A DNA stretch of 64,000 nucleotides from assembly GCA_934693135.1 (NCBI GenBank), contig CAKUVA010000002.1, positions 62,001-126,000 on the forward strand, given 5' to 3'. Below, piece by piece: positions 36,044-44,455 of the stretch. Origin of the DNA: an uncultured Bacteroidales bacterium (GTDB lineage Bacteria; Bacteroidota; Bacteroidia; Bacteroidales; UBA932). The first letter of the stretch is position 1; each line of letters opens with the position of its first letter. The notes under the pieces are model-generated. The model was given only the letters and a program-made list of their open reading frames with translations, made no database searches and was not told the origin of the DNA. The translations under genes and the position numbers were made by a program.

Positions 36044-39000
36044 ATGGATCAAAAGAAGATGACCGGCAATGTGAACATTTACATGTGCCTTGCCGCAGCC
36101 TCGTTGTTCACGGCAATAGATGCAGGGCTATCTGTCCCTGCTGCCGGAGCCGAAAGCCATTCGGCTTCAATGGTTTCTCAAAATGACCGGATTATAATTT
36201 CCGGTAAAGTACTTGACGCTCATGGGCAACCTGTCCCAGGTGCGAGTGTTATTGAGACTGGTACGACAAATGGTGTCAATACCGATGCTGATGGAAAATT
36301 CTCCATGGAAGTACGCAGAGGCTCCCGACTTGAGATTTCATGCATCGGATATACTAGTGTCGTGATGACAGCTTCTCAAGACATGTCTGTTACAATTCAA
36401 GAGGATAAGGAATTCCTTGATGAAGTAGTAATCGTGGGATATGGAACTCAAAAGAAAGCGAATCTTACAGGAGCTGTATCATCTGTAGATGTGAGCAAAA
36501 CGTTAGAAAATAGACCTGTTGCCAATGTAGGAAAGGCGCTTCAAGGAGCTGTTCCTGGCTTGACGGTATTAAATTCCAGCGGAGCTGTTGGTTCTACACC
36601 AACAATTACCATCAGAGGTCTTGGTACACTTAGTAATAAAGCCACATCTAACCCTCTTATTGTTGTGGATGGCGTTGTGATGGATGATATTTCATATCTG
36701 AATCCTAATGATATAGAGAATATATCTGTCTTGAAAGACGCTGCTTCGACATCTATCTATGGAACAAGAGCTGCTTTTGGTGTGATTCTCATCACTACAA
36801 AGTCTGCTACTACAACAGAGAAGGTTTCTGTGACATATTCGAATAATTTTGCGTGGGAAAAGCCTACGGTTCTTCCGTCTTATTCTGATGTCCCTTCTCA
36901 GATTGTTGCTTTCCAAGATGTAAATAATAGAATTAAAGCTACACCAGAACTTTTCGGAATGATATTTAATGACGAATTTTTGCAGAAAGCTCAAGAGTGG
37001 CAGACTCGTCATGGTGGAAAGAAATCTGGTTATCGTGAAATGGTTCTTGGTGATGATTTTGAAATCAGGGCAGCTGATGGCAAAGGCAATTACTACGCTG
37101 ATTGGGATGTTGCTGGGATCATGTTCAAGAACTGGACTCCTCAGCAGACTCACAATTTCGCTGTTCAGGGAACGAGCGGTCGTACATCTTACTATATGTC
37201 TGTAGGATATAACAAGGAGGAGGGTACTATCAGATTTAATCCTGATAAGATGAATCGTTGGAACGTATCATCCAATGTTACGACCAATCCTACTACTTGG
37301 CTTCAATTAGGTGTCCGCTTTAACTTTGACAGAAAGAACTATACCACTTCTTATGGTATGGGACAGGGTGCTTATCAGTATATTTGGCGTTGGGGATCAA
37401 TGTTTGGTCCTTATGGTACTTATAATGGACAGGACTTCAGAACCATAAGTTATAGAAAACAGGCCGGTAGCGATGAATATGTATATGATTACACTCGTAT
37501 CGGTGGTTTTGCAAAAGTAAAGATTCTTGATGGACTTACTGTCAATGCAGACTATACTTATAATATTTATGATTTGGATGAGAACTGGCATCAGAATCCT
37601 ATTTATGGCTATAATAGCTGGGGTACTATTTCTGAGCCTGATTATATAAGTACTGCCACAACTAAGGGTGAATCTAGTTCGAGGAATCTTGCCTATGCGT
37701 TCAACGCTTATGTGGATTATACCAAGACTTTTGCTCGTAAGCATAATCTTCATGTGATGGTAGGAGTGAATGCGGAAGAAGGAAGTTATAGAGAGTTTGC
37801 AGGAACAAGAAAGACTCTTCTTGATAATACTCTTCCTGAATTCAGCCTTGCTACAGGTGATATGACAGTATCTGGTTCTCATAATCATTGGGGAACTGCA
37901 GGATATTTTGGACGAATCAATTATGATTATGCAGGAATATGGCTTCTCGAACTCAATGGAAGATATGATGGTTCTTCAAGATTTCCGCAGCATTCTCATT
38001 GGGCATTCTTCCCATCTGCATCAGCAGGTTATAGATTCTCACAAGAAAAATGGTTCGAGCCGATGAAACCTGTGTTTAGTGATGCTAAAATCCGTGCTTC
38101 TTTCGGAGAAATTGGAAACGAAGCGATAGGAAGTAATATGTTCATTTCTTCGATCTCACAAGTTTCCTCTAGCTCTGTCTATTGGTTAGGGAAAGGAACT
38201 CAGAAGATACCTATGTATAATATGCCATCACTTGTTGATGCTGAACTTTCATGGGAAAGAATACAGACATTGGATATAGGAGCAGATCTTGGTTTCTTGA
38301 ATAATGACTTGAAACTGACATTTGACTGGTATCAGCGTACAACTCTTGATATGCTTGCTCCTGCAGCATCTCTTCCTGATGTTCTTGGAGCATCTGCACC
38401 TTATACAAATAATGGTACTCTCAGAACTCGTGGTTGGGAACTTGCAATTGATTGGCATCATGTATTTGGCGATTTTGTAGTATATGCTAATGCTTCGATT
38501 GGTGATTTCAAATCAAAGGTTACAAAATGGTCCAATGACACAAAGAGTCTCAATTCGACATACCAAGGTATGACTTATGGTGATATATGGGGATTTGAAA
38601 CCGATCGTCTCTTCACTCCTGATGATTTCACGGGTTTCGATGCTGATGGTAATCCTACTGGCTATGCACCAGGTATTCCGTCTCAAGTAGGAATTCAGAC
38701 AGGTTCCTTTGTCTATGGCCCTGGAGATACTAAGTATAAGGATCTTAATAATGACGGAAAAATTGATGGTGGAGAAGGCACCGCAGATAATCATGGAGAT
38801 CTCAAGGTAATAGGTAATACTCAGCCTCGTTATCAGTATAGTTTCCGTTTGGGAGGTAGTTGGAAAGGTTTTGACTTGGATATTTTCTTCCAAGGTGTAG
38901 GAAAACGCGATGTATGGTCACAGTCAGCATTTGTAATCCCTTATTATAGAGGTGCTGATGCGATATATTCAAATCAGATGGATTATTGGCAGGGAACTTT

Positions 39001-39388
39001 TGCTGATGGCAAATGGACAGTAACTAATGCTGATGCTACATATCCGAGACTTTATGCTGGTAACAATGGAGTAGGAAAAGTTCCAGGTATTGACAGGGGT
39101 GATAAGAACTTTTATCCTCAATCTAAATGGTTGTCACACATGGCTTATCTTCGTCTGAAAAATCTAACATTCGGCTATACTCTTCCTCAGCATCTTACAA
39201 GAAAAGTATATCTGGAGAAGGTACGTGTTTATTTCAGCGGCGAAAATCTATTTGAGATAATCAATAATACAAATGGGGCTTTTGACCCTGAAATTAATAC
39301 TGGAGATGGTTCGATGTCTAATGGTGTATTTGGTCGTACAGATCCTATGTACCGCACTATCTCATTTGGTATTCAGCTTACACTTTAG
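36044..39388 (+). CDS. SusC/RagA-family TonB-linked outer membrane transporter (second pair)
   Basis: A 1114-residue SusC homologue. After an export signal (about residues 1-36, ending near AAGAES) comes a carboxypeptidase-regulatory-like domain (about 50-120), then DEVVIVGYGTQKKANLTGAV and a plug domain with LQGAVPGLTVLNSSG, ITIRGLGTL and IYGTRAAFGVILITTK. The rest is the 22-strand barrel, ending in ISFGIQLTL. It has no FecR/sigma partner next to it, so regulation is not visible. It starts a two-gene operon with susD. No carbohydrate-active enzyme lies beside it; the nearest downstream gene is a peptidase, which may hint at a peptide or glycopeptide ligand. Confidence 0.94.
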   Translation: MDQKKMTGNVNIYMCLAAASLFTAIDAGLSVPAAGAESHSASMVSQNDRIIISGKVLDAHGQPVPGASVIETGTTNGVNTDADGKFSMEVRRGSRLEISCIGYTSVVMTASQDMSVTIQEDKEFLDEVVIVGYGTQKKANLTGAVSSVDVSKTLENRPVANVGKALQGAVPGLTVLNSSGAVGSTPTITIRGLGTLSNKATSNPLIVVDGVVMDDISYLNPNDIENISVLKDAASTSIYGTRAAFGVILITTKSATTTEKVSVTYSNNFAWEKPTVLPSYSDVPSQIVAFQDVNNRIKATPELFGMIFNDEFLQKAQEWQTRHGGKKSGYREMVLGDDFEIRAADGKGNYYADWDVAGIMFKNWTPQQTHNFAVQGTSGRTSYYMSVGYNKEEGTIRFNPDKMNRWNVSSNVTTNPTTWLQLGVRFNFDRKNYTTSYGMGQGAYQYIWRWGSMFGPYGTYNGQDFRTISYRKQAGSDEYVYDYTRIGGFAKVKILDGLTVNADYTYNIYDLDENWHQNPIYGYNSWGTISEPDYISTATTKGESSSRNLAYAFNAYVDYTKTFARKHNLHVMVGVNAEEGSYREFAGTRKTLLDNTLPEFSLATGDMTVSGSHNHWGTAGYFGRINYDYAGIWLLELNGRYDGSSRFPQHSHWAFFPSASAGYRFSQEKWFEPMKPVFSDAKIRASFGEIGNEAIGSNMFISSISQVSSSSVYWLGKGTQKIPMYNMPSLVDAELSWERIQTLDIGADLGFLNNDLKLTFDWYQRTTLDMLAPAASLPDVLGASAPYTNNGTLRTRGWELAIDWHHVFGDFVVYANASIGDFKSKVTKWSNDTKSLNSTYQGMTYGDIWGFETDRLFTPDDFTGFDADGNPTGYAPGIPSQVGIQTGSFVYGPGDTKYKDLNNDGKIDGGEGTADNHGDLKVIGNTQPRYQYSFRLGGSWKGFDLDIFFQGVGKRDVWSQSAFVIPYYRGADAIYSNQMDYWQGTFADGKWTVTNADATYPRLYAGNNGVGKVPGIDRGDKNFYPQSKWLSHMAYLRLKNLTFGYTLPQHLTRKVYLEKVRVYFSGENLFEIINNTNGAFDPEINTGDGSMSNGVFGRTDPMYRTISFGIQLTL

Positions 39389-39418
39389 TCCTGAACTCGG
39401 TAATAAACAGACACAATT

Positions 39419-41134
39419 ATGAATAAAATATACAAATTTATTGCAGCAGGAGTCTTGACCGCAGTCTCGGTAGTATCTTGCGATAGTATCTTGGACAAGA
39501 GCCAGCTTGATTCCTTTGAAGACGGCAACTTTTGGTCCGGAGAGGGAAATGTTGAGTCTTACGCCAATACTTTCTTTAATCAGTTCTTGGGGTATGGCAA
39601 TGGTGGTGGCTCTGGTTCATTCTACTTCCCTACATTGAATGATAATCAGGCTGGCTCTTCATTCCGCGATTGGAATTACTCCAATTATGTGGTAACAAAC
39701 AGCAGTTGGACAAGCGGGTATAAAGAAATCCGTCGAGCTAATATTATGATTAATCGTGTGGAAGGAATGTCTTCATTGACTGATGCCCAAAAGAAGCATT
39801 GGATTGGCGTTGCTAGACTTATGCGCGGTCTCGAATACTATTGGTTAGTAAGACAGTTTGGTGATGTTCCTCTTATCTCAGCAGAATTAAAGACTAATTC
39901 TCCAGAATTGTATGGGGAACGTATTGATAGAGATCTTGTTATGGACTCTGTTTTAGAGGACCTAAATGCCGCTGTTTCTGATATAACCAGCACATCCAAG
40001 GTGTCATGGAGCAAAGACCTTGCAAATGCAATTAAATCAGAAATCTGTCTTTATGAAGGAACTTTTTGCAAATACAGATCTGTTACTGATAAACAGAAAG
40101 CACCAGATGATAATAGGGCAAAAAAATTCCTTGAAGAATGTAAGACAGCTTCTTCTGCTATAATGGGAAATTCAGCATACAAACTTAGTTCAGACTATAA
40201 TAGTACATATAATTCAATCGACTTGGGAAATAATACAGAGGTGATCCTATATAAGCATTATGTCAAAGATGTAATGCATCACTCGTTAGTGGATTATACT
40301 TGCTCTTCTACAGAAATGTCTGGAATGAATAAGGATGCTTTTGACTCGTATTTATTCATAGATGGTCTTCCTAAGTCTGTAACATCGAAGGATAAATCTG
40401 ACAAAGGGGTCCTTGATGGGAATATTATTGATATCTCCAATGTGCTCAGTGTTCGTGATCCTCGCCTTGGTAAGGTCATTGACAATAAGCTCGGATATAC
40501 GTCTAATGAAGGCTTCAAGAGATATTCCGATCGAAAAGATGGCATGCTTATGACCTCCTCTACAGGATATACTGTATGCAAGTTTGATACAAAAGAACTT
40601 GACAATGGTTATAGGGATCAAACTTCCAAGAATTATACTGATGCTCCTATCTACTGGTTGTCTGTGATTTATTTGAATTATGCGGAGGCGTGTGCAGAAT
40701 TGGGAAATTGTTCTCAGCACGATCTGGACATTTCTCTTAATCTGCTTAGAGACCGTGTTGGTATGCCACACATGACAGTAGCTCCAGTCGCTGATACTGA
40801 CAATGATATGAATGTTGGGAATCTGATTTGGGAAATTCGTCGAGAGCGTCGTGTTGAACTTATGTTTGATAATGATTTCCGTTTTTGGGATCTTGTTAGA
40901 TGGCATCAGCTTGATAAGTTGGATAGCTCTAAGAATCCAGATATATTCCTTGGAGCTAATGTGTCTTCAGATACAGCTATTGATACAAAGGCAACTGCAA
41001 AGAAAGGGGATTATATTGATGCTTCCAGGAATGGCGTTAGAAAATACGATGCAAAGTATTATCTCTATCCTATTCCTACAAGTCAGATACTTTTGAATAA
41101 GAATTTGTCTCAGAATCCTGGTTGGGAAGAATAG
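39419..41134 (+). CDS. SusD/RagB-family surface lipoprotein (second pair)
   Basis: A 571-residue protein with lipobox SVVSC (Cys near residue 21) and then DSILDKSQLDSFEDGNFWSGEGNVESYANTFF-type N-terminal helix, typical of SusD. The TPR-like helices include RLMRGLEYYWLVRQFGDVPLI and IYLNYAEACAELGN. The C-terminal block IRRERRVELMFDNDFRFWDLVRWHQLD and final LSQNPGWEE are diagnostic. It forms the lid on the SusC barrel and binds the ligand on the cell surface. It is 30 bp after susC, and a strong terminator follows. Confidence 0.94.
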   Translation: MNKIYKFIAAGVLTAVSVVSCDSILDKSQLDSFEDGNFWSGEGNVESYANTFFNQFLGYGNGGGSGSFYFPTLNDNQAGSSFRDWNYSNYVVTNSSWTSGYKEIRRANIMINRVEGMSSLTDAQKKHWIGVARLMRGLEYYWLVRQFGDVPLISAELKTNSPELYGERIDRDLVMDSVLEDLNAAVSDITSTSKVSWSKDLANAIKSEICLYEGTFCKYRSVTDKQKAPDDNRAKKFLEECKTASSAIMGNSAYKLSSDYNSTYNSIDLGNNTEVILYKHYVKDVMHHSLVDYTCSSTEMSGMNKDAFDSYLFIDGLPKSVTSKDKSDKGVLDGNIIDISNVLSVRDPRLGKVIDNKLGYTSNEGFKRYSDRKDGMLMTSSTGYTVCKFDTKELDNGYRDQTSKNYTDAPIYWLSVIYLNYAEACAELGNCSQHDLDISLNLLRDRVGMPHMTVAPVADTDNDMNVGNLIWEIRRERRVELMFDNDFRFWDLVRWHQLDKLDSSKNPDIFLGANVSSDTAIDTKATAKKGDYIDASRNGVRKYDAKYYLYPIPTSQILLNKNLSQNPGWEE

Positions 41135-41143
41135 TTACTATGG

Positions 41144-41187
41144 ACCTATGTATCGCTAAAATGGTGATACATAGGTTTATTTTTTTT
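41144..41187 (+). terminator. Rho-independent terminator after the second susD
   Basis: A perfect 11-bp stem (ACCTATGTATC with GATACATAGGT) with an 11-base loop, followed by a run of T from 41176. It lies 10 bp after the susD stop and separates susD from the peptidase gene. Confidence 0.92.
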
Positions 41188-41211
41188 GATTTTTAAAAAC
41201 GTTTTAATAGT

Positions 41212-43005
41212 ATGCGCAATGTAATATTTTACAATCGTGTTATGATAGCTATTCTACTTGCTATATCTTGCACTAAAGAAAACAATTTTCATGGTCTCGA
41301 AAATTGGATGGGTGAGGATACTGAACATTATATATCGAAAGAGCAGGCTTTGGACATTGTCCAAGATATTATTAATTTTTATAGAGTTGGCGAATATCGC
41401 ATGGTTTATATGAGCGATTATGTTGTTAAGGCCAATACCCAATTTGTAACACACTTTTTTCATGATTCAAAGACTGTTGACTATGATGCTTGGGTGATCA
41501 TGGTGAATACGAATATGTTATATAATAGTGGCAAATTCTGGCGTTATATTTATGTGGATGCGTATACTGGAGTAATTCATAAAGAGTCTATGGAATGGGG
41601 TGTGCCTCAGCACGGCTTTTCATGTTGTAATATAGATTTTCAAGGCGTGGAGACTGATTATGTTCCGGACTATTCGTTAACTAAATCATATGTTTCCACG
41701 TCTGCTGTCTCGAAGAATTGGGCTATCATTATCAGTGGAGGAGGAAGTAAGACGACGAATTACGAACGTTATTGGAATGATTGCTCTGAACTTTACAAAT
41801 GTCTTAGACAAGTATATGGGTATCAGAGGGACCATATAATTGTCATAATGTCTGATGGTACTTCTTTAAAAGAGGATCAGCTTACCAAATCTAATAAGTT
41901 TCGATCTTCGCCTCAAGATTTGGATGGTGATGGAAATAATGATATAAATTATTCAGCTACCAAAACTAATATTTCGAAAGTGTTTAATTTCTTGAAAAAG
42001 AATGTTAAGGAAGAAGAGCAGGTTCTTGTTTTTGTGACTGATCATGGTGGGCGAGAGGTTGAAAAACCATACGAATGCTTTATGGTTCTATGGAATGATG
42101 TTAAATTTTATGCATCCGAATTTGCAGATGAACTCTATAAACTGCCGTCATATGTCAAGAAACATGTAGTCCTGGGACAATGCAATAGTGGAGGATACAT
42201 AGGCCCTCTTGCAAAATGCTCGAATATTTCAGTGGCTACTGCATGTCAAGCGGATGAATTTTCTCATGCACTGACAGATTTAAACTATGATAGTTTCTTG
42301 TATCATTGGATAGCAGCGGCTGCAGGAGTGACTCCATATGGAAATGTCGTTAATCCCGAACAGGATGGGTATGATGGGATTTCTATTGAAGAGATTTACA
42401 AATATGCAGAGAAGATGAATTCAAAAAAAGAAAGACCTCGATATCGTGCACTTCCAGATGAAATAGGAGATATGTATGGTTTGGCTGGGACTACATTTGC
42501 GCGACCATGTCTGACAGGACCTGAGCATATTTCGACAAGTGGGCCTATCACAATAGTTGTAGATAAGTTACCATCGTTGCCATATATATTAGAATGGGAA
42601 ACTCCAGAATATGTAACAAAATCATCACAAATACAAAATGCTGTAAAACTTAATAATTGTTGCCCATTAGCAATGAAGCGTGGTGGTGATGTTATCGCGA
42701 AACTAACTACAGAATTTAAGACATATGCTTTAAAACATAATGTTACATTGTGGCATCCCGGTCAACAATTTACAGATGTTTTAATTCAGGGAAGTCTTGA
42801 GAGTAATTGCTTTTCATTACCATTCTGTGCAAATGAAATTGAACAATATAAATGGACTTTAATTGATGGTTGCGATATTATAACGGAACCAACGTATTTT
42901 GTTGATTTTGATTATTCAGGAGAAACCCCAGATGACTATAATATATCTGTATCATTTAATAATCCATTAGGAGAACTGACGACTATTATACGTCATTTCC
43001 AGTAG
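41212..43005 (+). CDS. Caspase-fold (clan CD) cysteine peptidase, legumain/C13-like, secreted
   Basis: A 597-residue protein with a hydrophobic N-terminal segment and ISC near residue 20, consistent with a lipoprotein signal. Residues about 45-130 (EQALDIVQDIINFYRVGE to VDAYTGVIHKESMEWG) look like a propeptide domain of the kind that ends by recording cleavage near an acidic strand. The central domain begins with NWAIIISGGG and has the catalytic pair H278 in VTDH278GG and C324 in GQC324NSGGY, the clan-CD dyad. The downstream TACQADEFSHALTD is also family-like. The last 150 residues are beta-rich and of unknown type. Codon use looks more AT-rich than in neighbouring genes. It lies just beyond a strong terminator, so it probably has its own weak promoter. 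Target unknown. Confidence 0.78.
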   Translation: MRNVIFYNRVMIAILLAISCTKENNFHGLENWMGEDTEHYISKEQALDIVQDIINFYRVGEYRMVYMSDYVVKANTQFVTHFFHDSKTVDYDAWVIMVNTNMLYNSGKFWRYIYVDAYTGVIHKESMEWGVPQHGFSCCNIDFQGVETDYVPDYSLTKSYVSTSAVSKNWAIIISGGGSKTTNYERYWNDCSELYKCLRQVYGYQRDHIIVIMSDGTSLKEDQLTKSNKFRSSPQDLDGDGNNDINYSATKTNISKVFNFLKKNVKEEEQVLVFVTDHGGREVEKPYECFMVLWNDVKFYASEFADELYKLPSYVKKHVVLGQCNSGGYIGPLAKCSNISVATACQADEFSHALTDLNYDSFLYHWIAAAAGVTPYGNVVNPEQDGYDGISIEEIYKYAEKMNSKKERPRYRALPDEIGDMYGLAGTTFARPCLTGPEHISTSGPITIVVDKLPSLPYILEWETPEYVTKSSQIQNAVKLNNCCPLAMKRGGDVIAKLTTEFKTYALKHNVTLWHPGQQFTDVLIQGSLESNCFSLPFCANEIEQYKWTLIDGCDIITEPTYFVDFDYSGETPDDYNISVSFNNPLGELTTIIRHFQ

Positions 43006-43256
43006 TATGAATTCTTCGTATTTTGGAGGTTAATGCTATGAAGGATTTTTAATCCACTTAATGGGGAGGTTTCATCAAGAGTCTAAGTAGATATTTTAGG
43101 CTAAGCTATTTATAATGAGCTAATTGTTCGAATTAAATCGTTTTCGCCAAACAAAAATTGCTCCGCCTGCTTTGTGTCGGTGACTCAGAAAATGCAAATC
43201 AACCTGTTTTTACGTTGATCCCGAAATTGCAAATCCGTTGTTCCGTTTTTTAAGCA
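43006..43256. other. Intergenic region with no gene seen
   Basis: About 250 bp between the peptidase stop and the rpmH terminator. Reading both strands I find only very short open frames and no transposon end, tRNA or strong hairpin. The stretch from about 43160 to 43240 is more mixed in composition than the AT-rich part before it and might be a remnant of something, but nothing could be identified. Confidence 0.5.
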
Positions 43257-43288
43257 TAAAAAAAGCAACCGAAATTTCGGTTGCTTTT
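43257..43288 (-). terminator. Rho-independent terminator of rpmH
   Basis: A perfect 28-base palindrome (AAAAGCAACCGAAA and its complement) at 43261-43288, flanked by further A residues at 43258-43260, which read as a T run on the minus strand. It lies about 20 bp past the rpmH stop. Confidence 0.9.
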
Positions 43289-43309
43289 TAATCGACTTAC
43301 AAGTCGAGA

Positions 43310-43462
43310 TTAGAATCTCTCCTCTGATGAAACAGTCAGTTTCTTACGTCCATGACGACGACGAGCTGCCAATACACGACGGCCGTTAGCTGTAGCCATA
43401 CGCTCACGGAATCCGTGTTTGTTGATGCGCTTGCGTACAGATGGTTGAAATGTTCTTTTCAT
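43310..43462 (-). CDS. rpmH: Ribosomal protein bL34
   Basis: A 50-codon gene that translates as [19 protein letters not shown], then [19 protein letters not shown], then [12 protein letters not shown]. This is a textbook bL34, very basic, with the conserved TFQPS start and [13 protein letters not shown] block. It is a small protein of the large ribosomal subunit. A good promoter lies upstream and a hairpin terminator downstream, so it is a single-gene transcription unit. Neither dnaA nor rnpA is adjacent, unlike the arrangement in many other bacteria. Confidence 0.97.
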   Translation of the reverse strand: MKRTFQPSVRKRINKHGFRERMATANGRRVLAARRRHGRKKLTVSSEERF

Positions 43463-43498
43463 TATCTTACTTTTTTATATTTTTCACAAATAGGATTG

Positions 43499-43529
43499 CA
43501 AAGGTAGTCTTTTTCACTTTAAATACAAA
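43499..43529 (-). promoter_or_regulatory. rpmH promoter (-33/-7)
   Basis: On the minus strand TTTG (43526-43529) is followed after exactly 19 bp by TACCTTTG (43499-43506), a full match to the Bacteroidota promoter consensus. The -7 element is 36 bp ahead of the rpmH start codon. Confidence 0.85.
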
Positions 43530-43555
43530 ATTTTTGGAGAATAAAATTGAAACAA

Positions 43556-44311
43556 CTATTCAATCATTTCAAAACTGGTTCTGAATGAGAGGAAACATTT
43601 TGACAGAATTAGTTTCTTTGTTTCATCCGTTGCATTTGGTCCGCTATCTAAAAAATGTATGAGTCCTTCGTTGGAGTCTCCTTCCAAGTGATTATTAGTT
43701 AGACCGAAAACTCTGTTGCAATGGTGTAGCGTGGAACTTATGTCGTGAGACGAGAAAATTACCGAAATCTTGTGCGTGGACACCATGTCGTGTATGACAG
43801 ACATTACGTTTTCACGGCTATCTACATCCAGAAATGCTGTCGGTTCATCCAATAATATGACATCTGCTTTTTGCACTATAGCAGACGCTATTGCTGCTTT
43901 TTGGAATTCACCATCACTGAGAGACTCTATGTCTCGTTCATAGAGATTTTCGATACCTATGTCACGCATTGCATTTAGGATATTGGCCTTATCCTTGGCT
44001 TTTAAGCGCCCGATCCAGTCACTATCACGGTAACAGCTTGTGGCGATGAATTCCATAGTCGTGAATCCTTTGACTTTAGGAATTCTTGCCGGAACTATCA
44101 TGATATTTGTCTTGCGTGATCCGAAACTACCTGAAATAGAGGGAATCAACCCAGCAATAGTACGGAGAAGAGTACTTTTTCCTGTGCCGTTAGCTCCGCA
44201 TAATAGTATACATTCTCCAGATGTGATGCTGAAGTTGATATCTCTTGTCAAGGCTATTCCATTATTGCCTATTACAAGATCTTTTGCAGAAAGTAATTCA
44301 TCATTTCTCAT
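43556..44311 (-). CDS. ABC transporter ATP-binding protein, iron/cobalamin uptake type
   Basis: A 251-residue ATPase with Walker A CGANGTGKSTLLR at residues about 38-50, signature SLSDGEFQKAAIASAI (an LSxGE variant), Walker B VILLDEPTAFLDVDSRE and the H-loop SSHD. The subgroup resembles FecE/BtuD-type ATPases for iron complexes, haem or vitamin B12. The normal partner would be a FecCD permease; one is encoded at 48789-49763 on the same strand, separated by four plus-strand genes. No substrate-binding protein is in the window. The LSDGE form of the signature (Asp for Gly) is slightly unusual but occurs in functional ATPases. Confidence 0.82.
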   Translation of the reverse strand: MRNDELLSAKDLVIGNNGIALTRDINFSITSGECILLCGANGTGKSTLLRTIAGLIPSISGSFGSRKTNIMIVPARIPKVKGFTTMEFIATSCYRDSDWIGRLKAKDKANILNAMRDIGIENLYERDIESLSDGEFQKAAIASAIVQKADVILLDEPTAFLDVDSRENVMSVIHDMVSTHKISVIFSSHDISSTLHHCNRVFGLTNNHLEGDSNEGLIHFLDSGPNATDETKKLILSKCFLSFRTSFEMIE

Positions 44312-44426
44312 CTTTTGGCTTTTATGTACACCATTTAGAATACTTCAATAGTTATATCTTCCGGAAATCAGTCATTGATTTTCAGCCTAAACATCTTATT
44401 GAAATTCAAATGTACGAAAATTTCAT

Positions 44427-44434
44427 TATCTTTG
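44427..44434 (+). promoter_or_regulatory. Putative polA promoter, -7 element
   Basis: TATCTTTG matches TAnnTTTG. Transcription would start near 44441, so an ATG at 44444 would be almost leaderless and the ATG at 44456 would have a leader of about 15 bases. A good -33 element was not found. Confidence 0.45.
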
Positions 44435-44455
44435 AAGATTGTCATGACTGGAAAA

